Assembly: GCA_964631295.1 (NCBI GenBank)
Contig: CAZVXI010000045.1
Coordinates: 1-20,417 of the forward strand
Reading direction: 5' to 3'
From: CAZVXI01 sp964631295
GTDB lineage: Bacteria > Planctomycetota > Phycisphaerae > Phycisphaerales > SM1A02
DNA: 20,417 bases
In this document: positions 1-7,115 of the stretch, in pieces
Layout: every line of letters begins with the position of its first letter
Numbering within the stretch: the stretch's first letter is position 1
Notes under the pieces: generated by a model
Databases searched by the model: none
What the model was told of the DNA's origin: nothing
What the model saw: only the letters and a program-made list of their open reading frames with translations
Made by a program: the position numbers and the translations under genes

Positions 1-460
1 GCGCAACGTCGAGACAACCGGCCTGGCCAACGATGCGGTTCGTCGGGAAGGCGCTCGCCTTCCACGCGGTATAGACCATCGCATCGAGCGGGTTAGAGAC
101 GAGGATCATCACCGCATCGGGCGAGTGCCGCGCGACTTGCTCGGACACGCTCTTGACGATCTTCACATTGGTGGCGATCAGGTCGTCGCGGCTCATGCCC
201 GGCTTCCGCGGAATGCCTGCGGTGACGATGACCACGTCAGAATCAGATGTGTCCTTGTAATCCGCGGTGCCGATGATGTTGGCATCGAAAAGCTCAATCG
301 GGCCGCACTGAGCGAGGTCGAGCATCTTGCCCTTGACGGGATCTTCCGCATCGGGGATGTCGAGCACGACAATGTCGCCGAGTTCCTTTTCAGCCGCCCA
401 GAGTGCACAGCTTGCTCCGACGTTGCCGCCGCCGATGACTGAGATCTTCGCCCGTCGCAT
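1..460 (-). CDS. mdh: Malate dehydrogenase, N-terminal part (runs off the window start)
   Basis: Catalyses NAD-dependent interconversion of malate and oxaloacetate in the TCA cycle, in the cytoplasm. The minus-strand frame begins MRRAKISVIGGGNVGASCA, a Rossmann dinucleotide-binding loop (GGGNVG at residues 10-15). Further on are the acidic end of beta-2 (VVLDIPD), the substrate-discriminating mobile loop with GIPRKPGMSRDDL, and VSNPLDAMVY followed by the helix leading to VGQAGCLD. The IPRKPGMSR form is that of malate rather than lactate dehydrogenases. About 153 codons are present; the catalytic His and C-terminal half lie outside. The ATG at 460 has AAGGAAG about 8 nt upstream. The gene is divergent from the lapA-like gene at 627, with a 166-bp shared upstream region. 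Confidence 0.93.
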   Translation of the reverse strand, partial: MRRAKISVIGGGNVGASCALWAAEKELGDIVVLDIPDAEDPVKGKMLDLAQCGPIELFDANIIGTADYKDTSDSDVVIVTAGIPRKPGMSRDDLIATNVKIVKSVSEQVARHSPDAVMILVSNPLDAMVYTAWKASAFPTNRIVGQAGCLDVA

Positions 461-626
461 GAGAGGGTCTTCCTTTGGATGTTCAGGTGGACTCGATCGC
501 GTGCGAGCCGGGATCACCGACCCGCAGCCGCTCCGGAGATTGCCATGATAGACCTGCCTGGCGAGGTATCCACCGGCGCGGCCGGGCCGCTATTCTGAAC
601 GCACACGTACGCCGAGAGGACGCCGC

Positions 627-842
627 ATGAAAAACGTTAAGGTCATCGCCATCGCACTGCTCGCGATCGTGAGCATCATCATCGTGATGCAGAACACAGC
701 ATCGGTGGAAACGCGGCTGCTGTTTGTCACCGTCACCATGCCGCGCGCCCTGCTGTTGCTGCTCACACTGGCAGCGGGGTTCGTGCTCGGCCTGTTCACG
801 ACACTCGCACTGCAGCGCCGAAAACCCAAGCCGACGAAATAA
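627..842 (+). CDS. Small LapA-domain (DUF1049) inner-membrane protein
   Basis: A 71-residue protein with two hydrophobic helices (about 5-22 and 37-60), a polar stretch with a QNT motif between them and a basic tail (RRKPKPTK). The order helix, V/I-x-x-QN-x-x-x-V, short beta-like segment, helix is that of the LapA/YciS domain. In proteobacteria this family helps control lipopolysaccharide synthesis with LapB. Outside that group the role is unclear, and no LapB/YciM partner is visible here. The start has AGAGG about 8 nt upstream. The gene stands alone: the next gene converges on it from the other strand, only 29 bp away. Family assignment is good; the function in this organism is inference. 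Confidence 0.72.
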   Translation: MKNVKVIAIALLAIVSIIIVMQNTASVETRLLFVTVTMPRALLLLLTLAAGFVLGLFTTLALQRRKPKPTK

Positions 843-871
843 ACACCCGCGTGGAGATCTGGCTCCATCAC

Positions 872-1126
872 TCATGCTCGGCCATCGGTACGTTCGTTGC
901 CTTCGTCGTCGTAACGCACGACGCCGAAGTAGCCGAACATGGACAGCCCGGCGACGACGGCAACAACGCCCATGACCGGCGCAAGCCAGATCCACATCGC
1001 AATCGCAGCGATGGCGATGACAACCGCGAGGTACCACGCATCGCGCAGCAGGCCGCCGATACGCTTGTGCAACCGAATCGAGCCGGACGAGTTGGCCCAA
1101 TCAGAATCGGAGGGGTGGTCGTCCAT
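872..1126 (-). CDS. Small two-helix membrane protein, unknown function
   Basis: An 84-residue protein from the ATG at 1126. The frame stays open further upstream, but earlier starts would run into the divergent gene at 1192 and encode composition unlike a protein. Residues 1-30 are polar (an acidic DDHPSDSD head, then a basic RLHKRIGGLLRDAWY). Two hydrophobic segments follow (about 32-49 and 51-70), with a short acidic tail (RYDDEGNERT). A weak TGGAG lies about 13 nt before the ATG. It resembles small planctomycetal membrane proteins of no known function. It lies convergent to the LapA-domain gene and divergent from the glycosylase gene. I recognise no family. Confidence 0.6.
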   Translation of the reverse strand: MDDHPSDSDWANSSGSIRLHKRIGGLLRDAWYLAVVIAIAAIAMWIWLAPVMGVVAVVAGLSMFGYFGVVRYDDEGNERTDGRA

Positions 1127-1191
1127 GTGCAGATTGTACTCCACGTTGGCGAGATCATCGGACAGGTGCAACAGAGAGTACACTGCCGGGT

Positions 1192-2406
1192 ATGGCACTC
1201 TCCACGACGGCGGATCACGCAACAGCGGCTGATGCGCGCGCATTGCTGATGCACGGCCAGGGGTTGCTGGCAGACCCTTCCCGCCGCGCAACACCCGCGC
1301 AGGTGCACAACATGATCGAGCACATGGGCTTCGTGCAGGTGGACACGATCAATGTTGCGGTCCGCGCGCATGAGCACATACTGCTCAGCCGGTTCCATGA
1401 CTTCACACTGCCCTCGTTGACCGGGCTGCTCGAGCGCGACCGCACGATGTTCGAGCACTGGACCCACGACGCGTCGATCATCCCGACGCGCTGGTTCGCG
1501 CACTGGAAGCACCGCTTCAATCGTTACCGCGCAAGCGATCGACTGGGCAAATGGATGACCAGCCGTCTGGGCAATAAACCCAAGCGCGTTCTTGATGAGG
1601 TGCTTGAGCGTATTGAAACGGAAGGGCCGCTTCGGAGCCGCGACTTTGAACATCGACGCGCAAAGAACGATGGCGACGGCTGGTGGAACTGGAAGCCCGC
1701 GAAGGCGGCCCTTGAGTATCTCTGGCGCGTGGGCGATGTGTCTGTGGCCGGCCGGGAGAACTTCCACAAAATCTACGACCTCACACATCGTGTGCACCCG
1801 CGTGTGCATGATGAACCTGTCCCGGATGATGATGCGCACATCGACTGGGCCTGCCGGGTGGCGCTTGAGCGGCTCGGGTTTGCAACACCCAAAGAGATCG
1901 CCGGTTTCTTCGCGACAATCTCGGTTCAGCAGGCGAAGCAGTGGTGTACCAAGTCGCAGTGCGCCAATGAGATTGTCGCGGTCAGCGTGGAGTCAGCCGA
2001 TGGAAGCAATCCGGTTGCCTGTTTCGCGCTGGCTGACTGGCGAGCCCGTCTGTCGCGTTTACGCGCGTCGTCCGCGGAGACGCGGCTGCTCAGCCCGTTT
2101 GACCCGGTGATGCGCGATCGCGCGCGGGTACTGCGGCTGTTCAACTTCGATTATCGGTTTGAGGCGTTCGTACCCGCAGCCAGGCGGCAGTACGGGTACT
2201 ACGTTCTCCCGATTCTCGAGGGTGACCGCATCGTCGGCAGGACGGACCTGAAGCTGCATCGCGACAAGTCCACGCTCGTCGTGAAGGGCCTGTGGTGGGA
2301 GCCAGGTGTTCGGCCGACAAAGAAGCGGCTCCGATCATTCGAAGCCGCTGCGTGGGTTCTTGCAAAGTATGGCGAGGCAGACACGATCGAGATCGTGCCT
2401 GAGTGA
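1192..2406 (+). CDS. YcaQ/AlkX-type DNA glycosylase (winged-helix, DUF1006 family)
   Basis: A 404-residue member of the HTH_42 family that includes Escherichia coli YcaQ (AlkX) and Streptomyces AlkZ, glycosylases that release alkylated bases and unhook interstrand crosslinks. The N-terminal region has ARALLMHGQGL, then FVQVDTINV with Q49 and D51: the Q-x-D catalytic arrangement of the YcaQ branch rather than the Q-x-Q of AlkZ. Middle winged-helix modules include GDGWWNWKPAKAALEYLW and VAGRENFHKIYDL. The C-terminal beta part contains LLSPFDPVMRDR, FDYRFEAFVP and GYYVLPILEGDR, strongly typical of the family. Length is normal. The ATG at 1192 has only a weak upstream purine stretch. It is convergent with the next gene, with a 13-bp gap. 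Confidence 0.9.
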   Translation: MALSTTADHATAADARALLMHGQGLLADPSRRATPAQVHNMIEHMGFVQVDTINVAVRAHEHILLSRFHDFTLPSLTGLLERDRTMFEHWTHDASIIPTRWFAHWKHRFNRYRASDRLGKWMTSRLGNKPKRVLDEVLERIETEGPLRSRDFEHRRAKNDGDGWWNWKPAKAALEYLWRVGDVSVAGRENFHKIYDLTHRVHPRVHDEPVPDDDAHIDWACRVALERLGFATPKEIAGFFATISVQQAKQWCTKSQCANEIVAVSVESADGSNPVACFALADWRARLSRLRASSAETRLLSPFDPVMRDRARVLRLFNFDYRFEAFVPAARRQYGYYVLPILEGDRIVGRTDLKLHRDKSTLVVKGLWWEPGVRPTKKRLRSFEAAAWVLAKYGEADTIEIVPE

Positions 2407-2419
2407 AACGAATCCTGCA

Positions 2420-3172
2420 TTACCGTCGGCGACGACGTCGGGGCACCATGCCCGCGATTGCGAGCAGGGCGATTGCTCCAGGAGCGGGAACGACATCGAC
2501 AGACAGGCCGTCGAAATCTTTCTTGGCAATCAGAGCAATCGTGCCATCTTCGCTACTGGCGACCAGCGTGTTGTTGAGCGCGACGGAGACCATGGTTGCA
2601 TCGCCGAAGATGCCTTCATCCGCGAGCATCTGTTGAATATCAACATTCAGTTCGCCACTCCAGATCATGGTGAGCGCTGTGCCATCGTCGACAACATTGA
2701 ACGTGCCGTGGGACGGCGAAAAAGTCATGTTGAAGTTCGCGTTGACGCCGCTGATGGAAACGCCATCCACCTCGAGGACCTCGATGAAGAACGCAGCGCT
2801 GACACTCGCCGCAGTTGCCACTGTGCCGATCATCCCCGGATCAACGAGCGTGTAGTCGCCAGCTTCGGCGAACTCGAGCATGTCGATGCTCGCGCCATCA
2901 TGTGCCTCCACCGTGAAGTTGAGTTGGCCTTCGACAATGTCGAGGCCGCCCGCCCCCTCAGCGTTCGCGGAGAATGTTGGATTGAAATCCAGCGAGTTCC
3001 CGCTGACCGTCGGCGAACCGAACAGCGGCAGCGGATCACCGGACGTGGAGTCCTCGGTGACACTCAGAAAGTCGAAGTCGTTTCCGGAGAAATCGCCGTA
3101 GTTAATGTCTGCGAGAGCGGGACTAGCCAAGAGGCCAATGACGCCGCAGGCAGCGAGAGAGCGCATCTTCAT
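2420..3172 (-). CDS. Secreted PEP-CTERM-like sorting-domain protein, paralogue 1
   Basis: A 250-residue exported protein. It has a signal peptide (MKMRSLAACGVIGLLASPALA, cleavage before DINYGDF) and a mature region that is acidic, Gly/Asn/Thr-rich and predicted beta-strand rich. The C-terminus reads VVPAPGA, then a hydrophobic stretch LLAIAGMV, then RRRRRR: the tripartite short motif, membrane segment and Arg cluster of PEP-CTERM-like sorting signals, in the VPAPG form usual in Phycisphaerae. Such proteins are thought to be cleaved by an exosortase and placed at the surface; no exosortase is visible here. The start at 3172 has GAGGAAG 5-6 nt upstream; an in-frame ATG two codons later is possible. 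It is a tandem paralogue of the gene at 3427-4164, and shares ADINYGDF, LDF-x-PT, FFIEVLEVDGV and LNVDIQ-type blocks. Confidence 0.85.
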   Translation of the reverse strand: MKMRSLAACGVIGLLASPALADINYGDFSGNDFDFLSVTEDSTSGDPLPLFGSPTVSGNSLDFNPTFSANAEGAGGLDIVEGQLNFTVEAHDGASIDMLEFAEAGDYTLVDPGMIGTVATAASVSAAFFIEVLEVDGVSISGVNANFNMTFSPSHGTFNVVDDGTALTMIWSGELNVDIQQMLADEGIFGDATMVSVALNNTLVASSEDGTIALIAKKDFDGLSVDVVPAPGAIALLAIAGMVPRRRRRR

Positions 3173-3358
3173 TTCTTCTTCCTCACATCGAGCCGGCCAA
3201 AAAACGAGCCGACAACGACTGTTGCGTTACCCCATGCGCTCTCTCTCTTCACGCAACAGTCATCGCACTGTACCGAGGGTGGCCGAAGCCGCAAGCGGAT
3301 TTCGGGCGATTTGCGCTTGGATTGCGCATATGCCCAGCCATTTCGCCCTGACAGATCC
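3173..3358 (-). promoter_or_regulatory. Leader of PEP-CTERM paralogue 1: putative promoter, 11-bp inverted repeat, two-codon upstream ORF
   Basis: On the minus strand a weak promoter can be proposed: -35 TTGCGG (3294-3289), a 16-nt spacer and -10 TACAGT (3272-3267). Just downstream is a perfect 11-bp inverted repeat, gactgttgcgt (3217-3227) and acgcaacagtc (3251-3261), with a 23-nt loop. The loop holds GAAGAGAGAGAGCGC followed by ATG GGG TAA (3235-3227), a ribosome-site-like purine run with a two-codon ORF. This resembles the real start region of the neighbouring paralogue. The true ATG lies 54 nt further on. The inverted repeat is seen directly; promoter use and any attenuation are inference. 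Confidence 0.4.
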
Positions 3359-3395
3359 CAAGAAAAAAGCCGCCTGGAGAATATCCGGGCGGCTT
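3359..3395 (-). terminator. Intrinsic terminator after PEP-CTERM paralogue 2
   Basis: The stem aagccgcctgga (3367-3378) pairs with tccgggcggctt (3384-3395): 12 base pairs including one G-T, with a 5-nt loop. Read on the minus strand it is followed at once by TTTTTTCTT (3368-3360). It lies 31 bp past the stop codon of the gene at 3427-4164, in the right orientation. It should separate the transcript of paralogue 2 from that of paralogue 1, which then needs its own promoter. Confidence 0.85.
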
Positions 3396-3426
3396 GGGGA
3401 TTCGTATCTGCTTGTTCAGCAGCGAG

Positions 3427-4164
3427 TTACGCTCTCGAGCGGCGACGAGCCATCAAAGTTGCAGCGCCCAGCAACATGACGGCACCCGGAGCAGGAATTT
3501 GCGTCACAGTCACGCTGGAGTCCTTCTTCGAGATCACCGACGCGGTGCCATCCTCCGCCGAAGCGGTCAGGATGTTGTCGAACACCAAGCTGACGAGCGT
3601 GGCATTTCCGTCAATATCATTGGCATCCAGTAAAGCCTGGATATCAATGAACAGAGAGCCAGACCACGCTTGCCCTGCGAGGCTGCCGTCGTCGTCGAGG
3701 TTAAAGTCGCCCGCCGACGGTGAGAAAGACATGACGAAAATGTCTGAGATGGGGTCGATCCCCACGCCATCCACTTCGAGAACTTCGACGAAGAACGTGG
3801 CCGCGACTGCCGTCGCTGTGGCAGCCGTGCCAGTGCCAACGAGCGACGTGTCACCCGCCTCTGAGAATGACAGGCTGCCGATACCGACACCCTCGATGGA
3901 CTCGATCAACATATTGACCTGTGCATCAGTGATGTCGGCGTCGAACCCGTCGGCCGCCGAGTTCATCGTCGGATCGAAATCCAGCGTGTTTCCGAAGACT
4001 CCAGGCGCGTTATACAACGGCTCCGGATCTGTCCCTGAGGACTCTGTCACATTCTGGAAGACGAAGTCGGTCCCGGCGAAGTCGCCGTAGTTGATATCTG
4101 CCGACGCGCAGGTGGCAAACCCCAACATGAGCCCGGACACTATAGCTACAGACGTGCTGCGCAT
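3427..4164 (-). CDS. Secreted PEP-CTERM-like sorting-domain protein, paralogue 2
   Basis: A 245-residue exported protein from the ATG at 4164 (MRSTSVAIVSGLMLGFATCA, then SA and cleavage before DINYGDF). A start 18 codons earlier is open but would place an Arg/Glu-rich stretch before the signal peptide and is less likely. The mature part shares blocks with paralogue 1: DINYGDFAGTDF, DPEPLYNAPGVFGNTLDF, SFSEAGD, FFVEVLEVDGVGI, SFSPSAG and LFIDIQALLD. The C-terminus is QIPAPGA, hydrophobic VMLLGAATLMA, RRRSRA, again a PEP-CTERM-like signal. The pair looks like a tandem duplication that has since diverged. The function of the mature domain is unknown. An intrinsic terminator follows the stop codon. 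Confidence 0.84.
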   Translation of the reverse strand: MRSTSVAIVSGLMLGFATCASADINYGDFAGTDFVFQNVTESSGTDPEPLYNAPGVFGNTLDFDPTMNSAADGFDADITDAQVNMLIESIEGVGIGSLSFSEAGDTSLVGTGTAATATAVAATFFVEVLEVDGVGIDPISDIFVMSFSPSAGDFNLDDDGSLAGQAWSGSLFIDIQALLDANDIDGNATLVSLVFDNILTASAEDGTASVISKKDSSVTVTQIPAPGAVMLLGAATLMARRRSRA

Positions 4165-4473
4165 TGCTCGCTCTCTCTCTCTTCTCTCCGCAAAAGCACG
4201 GAGAGAGTTGACATGCACGGCCCTCTCACAAGCCGTGACTGGTCGCCCCTTTGTCGTACGGACCCGGGGACTCTCTTCTCGAGGGCAAAACTATCGGGCC
4301 TTCCGCCAGAGTACAACCCGAAATCGACAAATTTTCGTACTGATCAGCCATCTGGGCCGTTCTGAGCGCGACCTTTGCATTTCCAGCGATTGGGAGGGGC
4401 AGATGGGAATTCTGGGGAAGGCCAGCGACTTGAGACGCATCCCGCAACAACCCACGCGACCTACACTGCGGCT
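4165..4473. promoter_or_regulatory. Divergent intergenic region between PEP-CTERM paralogue 2 and coaE, with leader hairpin
   Basis: No gene is visible here. Toward the minus-strand gene, the stretch just before its ATG is a purine run (GAGAGAAGAGAGAGAGAG on the minus strand). Its 5' part is one arm of an 8-bp hairpin, tctctccg (4183-4190) with cggagaga (4199-4206) and an 8-nt loop, so the best ribosome-binding sequence could be paired. A second inverted repeat, cacggc / gccgtg, lies around 4217-4238. A perfect TTGACA at 4208-4213 on the + strand has no -10 partner. No convincing coaE promoter was found. Confidence 0.4.
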
Positions 4474-5097
4474 GTGTCCACGAGCCATCCACATTCACTG
4501 CGGCCTGTTCTTGGCCTGATTGGCGGCATCGGGGCTGGAAAGAGCGAAGTCGGCCGGATTCTCCGCGATCTCGGCTGCGTTGTCTGCCACTCAGACGACC
4601 TCGCACGTCAGGCACTGGATGATCCGGCGATTCGGGCTCAGATCGTGTCGTGGTGGGGGCCGGGGATGCTGGACAGCGCTGGCAGCATCAAACGATCTGC
4701 CGTTGCTCGCATCGTCTTCTCCGAATCAGCCGAGCGGAAGCGGCTGGAGCAGTTGACCCACCCCTGGATCGAGCGGCGGCGGCTGGAGCAGTTTGCTACC
4801 GCACCGGCGGGCACGCGGGCCTTTGTCATCGATGCGCCGCTGCTGCTGGAGGCCGGCCTCGATGATCAATGTGATGCCATCGTGTTCGTGGAGGCACCCC
4901 GCGAGGATCGCCTCGCACGTGTGCGCGAAGGTCGCGGTTGGGATGCTGAGGAACTCGCCCGCCGCGAAGAATCGCAGATTCCGCTTGACCGCAAGCGTCA
5001 ACGGGCCGATTATGTTGTGGTCAACGACGTTGACCGATCCACACTCAACCAGCGCGTTCGAGATGTGCTTGAGCAAATCGAGCGCGAGTGTGTTTGA
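4474..5097 (+). CDS. coaE: Dephospho-CoA kinase
   Basis: Phosphorylates the ribose 3'-OH of dephospho-CoA, the last step of coenzyme A synthesis, in the cytoplasm. The protein has the P-loop GLIGGIGAGKSEV (about residues 14-26), the substrate-site HSDDLARQAL, the family segment THPWIERRR, VIDAPLLLEAGLDDQCDAIVFVEAP and the lid region with LARREESQIPLDRKRQRADYVVVNDV. The GTG at 4474 gives 207 residues, close to the usual size of about 200, and places the P-loop near the N-terminus. The frame is open to 4375, but the extra residues look random. No strong ribosome site precedes the GTG, so the start is the least certain part. rho follows on the same strand after 337 bp. Confidence 0.93.
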   Translation: MSTSHPHSLRPVLGLIGGIGAGKSEVGRILRDLGCVVCHSDDLARQALDDPAIRAQIVSWWGPGMLDSAGSIKRSAVARIVFSESAERKRLEQLTHPWIERRRLEQFATAPAGTRAFVIDAPLLLEAGLDDQCDAIVFVEAPREDRLARVREGRGWDAEELARREESQIPLDRKRQRADYVVVNDVDRSTLNQRVRDVLEQIERECV

Positions 5098-5434
5098 TGG
5101 TTTCGGAGTCCCAGCGAACTGCCGCGAGATTCCGCGTGTTCACGATCCAATGCGCAGACCCGTCGGCGAAGTTGCATTGGCGGATCAGGTATGGCTGAGT
5201 TGACGATTGCCGGCGAATCGTCCTTCCGTTTCCCAGAAGCACGTACATTCTGGAAGTCCCCGCGCGACGTAATGGCCTGAATCTCAGGAAGAGGTTCCAC
5301 TCAACCGACACAGCGCGAATCCACACGTTCGACTCCATCAAAGTTGCGACGTTGATCCCACACGAAGCGCATGTGTGCGCCTCGACCCGCGGTTTCCCGA
5401 CGAAGGATCGTCCCAAACAGAACCGAGCAAAGGC
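5098..5434 (+). other. 337-bp gap between coaE and rho, probably rho leader and promoter
   Basis: No convincing gene on either strand. It contains a perfect 7-bp inverted repeat, gacgatt (5202-5208) and aatcgtc (5216-5222), with a 7-nt loop and no T-run after it, and a short gcgca/tgcgc hairpin at 5367-5380. A minus-strand frame crosses the gap but has no family-like features. The length would allow a long untranslated rho leader, as used for autoregulation in Escherichia coli; that is inference. No clear promoter boxes were recognised. Confidence 0.35.
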
Positions 5435-6877
5435 ATGACGCAAGCAATGGCCACGAAGAAGAAGTCCCGCAGGCGCCGCAAGAAGCCAACTTCACGCGGA
5501 GGCGCACCAGTCGCCACAATCAAACCCGATGAAGTACCGTCGGATGAGCAGCTTGAGGCTGAAGCCAAGGCGCTCGAAGAAGAGACGCAGGGCAAGTACG
5601 ACCTCGCCAAGAAAGACGATATGTCGCTGGCGAAGCTGCAGCACATGAGTACCGCAGACCTTGCGGGCATCGCCAAGAAGGAGGGCGTTGCCGACTTCAG
5701 TTCGCTCAGCAAGCAGAAACTCGTGTTCGAGATCCTCCGGGCACGCGCGCAGAAGCAGGGACTGATGGTCGGCGAGGGGACGCTCGAAGTTCTGCCGGAC
5801 GGCTACGGCTTCCTGCGATCGCCTGAGTATTCCTACATCGCGTCGCCGGATGATGTTTACGTGAGCCCGTCGCAGATTCGCAGGTTCGGCTTACGCAAGG
5901 GGCAAATCGTACGGGGCCTGATTCGCCCCCCGAAAGAGCAGGAAAAGTATTTTGCGCTGCTGCGCGTCGAGGAAGTCAACGGCCACGAGCCCGGCGAACT
6001 GCAGGATGTGCAGCGCTTCGAAAATCTTACGCCACTGCACCCGAATCAGCGCATTCAGCTTGAACGCGAGGGTGATGAAATCGAAACACGCGTGATCGAT
6101 CTTGTCACTCCGCTTGGTTTCGGGCAGCGAGCACTGATCGTTGCACCGCCTCGTACCGGCAAGACCGTCATCCTCCAGAAAATAACAAGAGCCATCGCCA
6201 ACAACCATCCGGATGCAAGGGTCATCGTCCTTCTGATTGATGAACGGCCGGAGGAAGTCACCGACTTCCGCCGCAACACGCCCGAATCAGTCGAGGTCGT
6301 CGCGAGCACTTTCGATGAAGAAGCCGGCCGGCACATTCAGGTCGCCGAGATGGTCACCGAGAAGGCTCGCCGACTTGTCGAGTTTGGCGAAGATGTGGTC
6401 ATCCTGCTCGACTCGATCACCCGGCTCGCTCGCGGTTACAACAATGCGACTCCCAACACTGGCAAGATTGGCACGGGCGGCGTCGATTCACAGGCTCTCA
6501 TCAAACCCAAGAAGTTCTTTGGCTCAGCCCGAAACATCGAAGGAGGTGGGTCGCTGACGATCATAGCGACGGCGCTCGTCGACACCGGTTCCAAGGCTGA
6601 TGAAGTCATCTTCGAGGAGTTCAAAGGCACTGGCAACAGCGAGCTGCATCTCACGCGCAAGCTCGTCGAGAAGCGCGTCTGGCCAGCCATTGATATCAGC
6701 GCCTCCGGCACTCGCCGCGAGGAGTTGCTGCTCGACCCGAAGGAGATGGAACTCGTCACGCGACTGCGAAAAGTCGTCAGCGACATGTCCGTCGTGGAAG
6801 CGATGGAACTGCTTCGCAGCCGCCTGCTGAAGACCAAGTCCAATGCCGAGTTCCTTATGACCATGAACCTCGCCTAG
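5435..6877 (+). CDS. rho: Transcription termination factor Rho
   Basis: Hexameric RNA-dependent ATPase that ends transcription. Numbered from the ATG at 5435 (480 residues): a Lys/Arg-rich extension (about 5-22, with KKKSRRRRKK), an acidic linker, the Rho N-terminal helical domain (about 63-103), the cold-shock-like RNA-binding domain with GYGFLRS and DDVYVSPSQIRRFGLRKGQ (about 114-161), Walker A APPRTGKT (about 237-244), Walker B VVILLDSITR (about 321-330), the Q-loop with TGKIGTGGVD, and the R-loop FKGTGNSE (about 396-403). It is complete to MTMNLA. The start could also be the ATG at 5447; neither has an ideal ribosome site. The final 44 bp, ending in the first base of the stop codon, recur perfectly at 7583-7626. 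Confidence 0.96.
   Translation: MTQAMATKKKSRRRRKKPTSRGGAPVATIKPDEVPSDEQLEAEAKALEEETQGKYDLAKKDDMSLAKLQHMSTADLAGIAKKEGVADFSSLSKQKLVFEILRARAQKQGLMVGEGTLEVLPDGYGFLRSPEYSYIASPDDVYVSPSQIRRFGLRKGQIVRGLIRPPKEQEKYFALLRVEEVNGHEPGELQDVQRFENLTPLHPNQRIQLEREGDEIETRVIDLVTPLGFGQRALIVAPPRTGKTVILQKITRAIANNHPDARVIVLLIDERPEEVTDFRRNTPESVEVVASTFDEEAGRHIQVAEMVTEKARRLVEFGEDVVILLDSITRLARGYNNATPNTGKIGTGGVDSQALIKPKKFFGSARNIEGGGSLTIIATALVDTGSKADEVIFEEFKGTGNSELHLTRKLVEKRVWPAIDISASGTRREELLLDPKEMELVTRLRKVVSDMSVVEAMELLRSRLLKTKSNAEFLMTMNLA
6832..6875 (+). repeat. 44-bp direct repeat, copy 1 (3' end of rho)
   Basis: These 44 bp encode the last codons of rho (KSNAEFLMTMNLA and the T of the stop). They match 7583-7626 at every position, with a 751-bp offset. 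The match starts within the Lys-Thr-Lys codons and stops after the first base of the stop codon (TAG here, TGA in the other copy). The pair brackets the DUF2335 gene. Confidence 0.95.
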
Positions 6878-6896
6878 GATCAAGTGGAGCTTGCTC

Positions 6897-7115
6897 ATGA
6901 CGCGTCGCGTGCGAGAGTTTGTCCGGGGATATGGATCACTGCTGTGCGTGACACCGCAGCCGCGGTCATGCTTGCGGATGGATCGGAGACTGTTCCGAAC
7001 CGCCAATGAGAGTCTGCGAGGGGATTGCTTCCGCATCGGACACGACATGAGGCGAGTCCTCCGAGACTCCAGCCATCGAACGAGCGACATTGGCGAATCG
7101 AAAGAGTCGACGTAA
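6897..7115 (+). CDS. Possible small basic ORF, unknown (doubtful)
   Basis: A 72-codon frame with a fair ribosome site (GTGGAG, 7 nt before the ATG), starting 20 bp after rho and running into the start of the DUF2335 gene, so the two would be coupled. The product (MTRRVREFVRGYGSLLCV and on) is Arg- and Ser-rich, without hydrophobic segments or a recognisable domain. It could equally be non-coding spacer. Its interest is only that it lies inside the segment bracketed by the 44-bp repeat. Confidence 0.25.
   Translation: MTRRVREFVRGYGSLLCVTPQPRSCLRMDRRLFRTANESLRGDCFRIGHDMRRVLRDSSHRTSDIGESKEST

Noticed and set aside
868..1839. A 323-codon minus-strand open frame overlapping the glycosylase gene
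   Set aside because: It is antisense to a clear YcaQ-family protein, and the composition (many Arg, Cys, His) is not protein-like.
2306..4090. A 594-codon + strand open frame across both PEP-CTERM-like genes
   Set aside because: It is antisense to two genes with signal peptides and sorting tails. Its product has no domain-like pattern and arises from GC-rich codon structure.
4208..4213. Perfect TTGACA as a -35 box for coaE
   Set aside because: No -10 element at a suitable distance, and it lies about 260 bp before the gene, beside the leader hairpin of the opposite gene.
5045..5443. A 132-codon minus-strand frame in the coaE-rho gap
   Set aside because: It overlaps the end of coaE and the start of rho, has no ribosome site of note and no family-like sequence.
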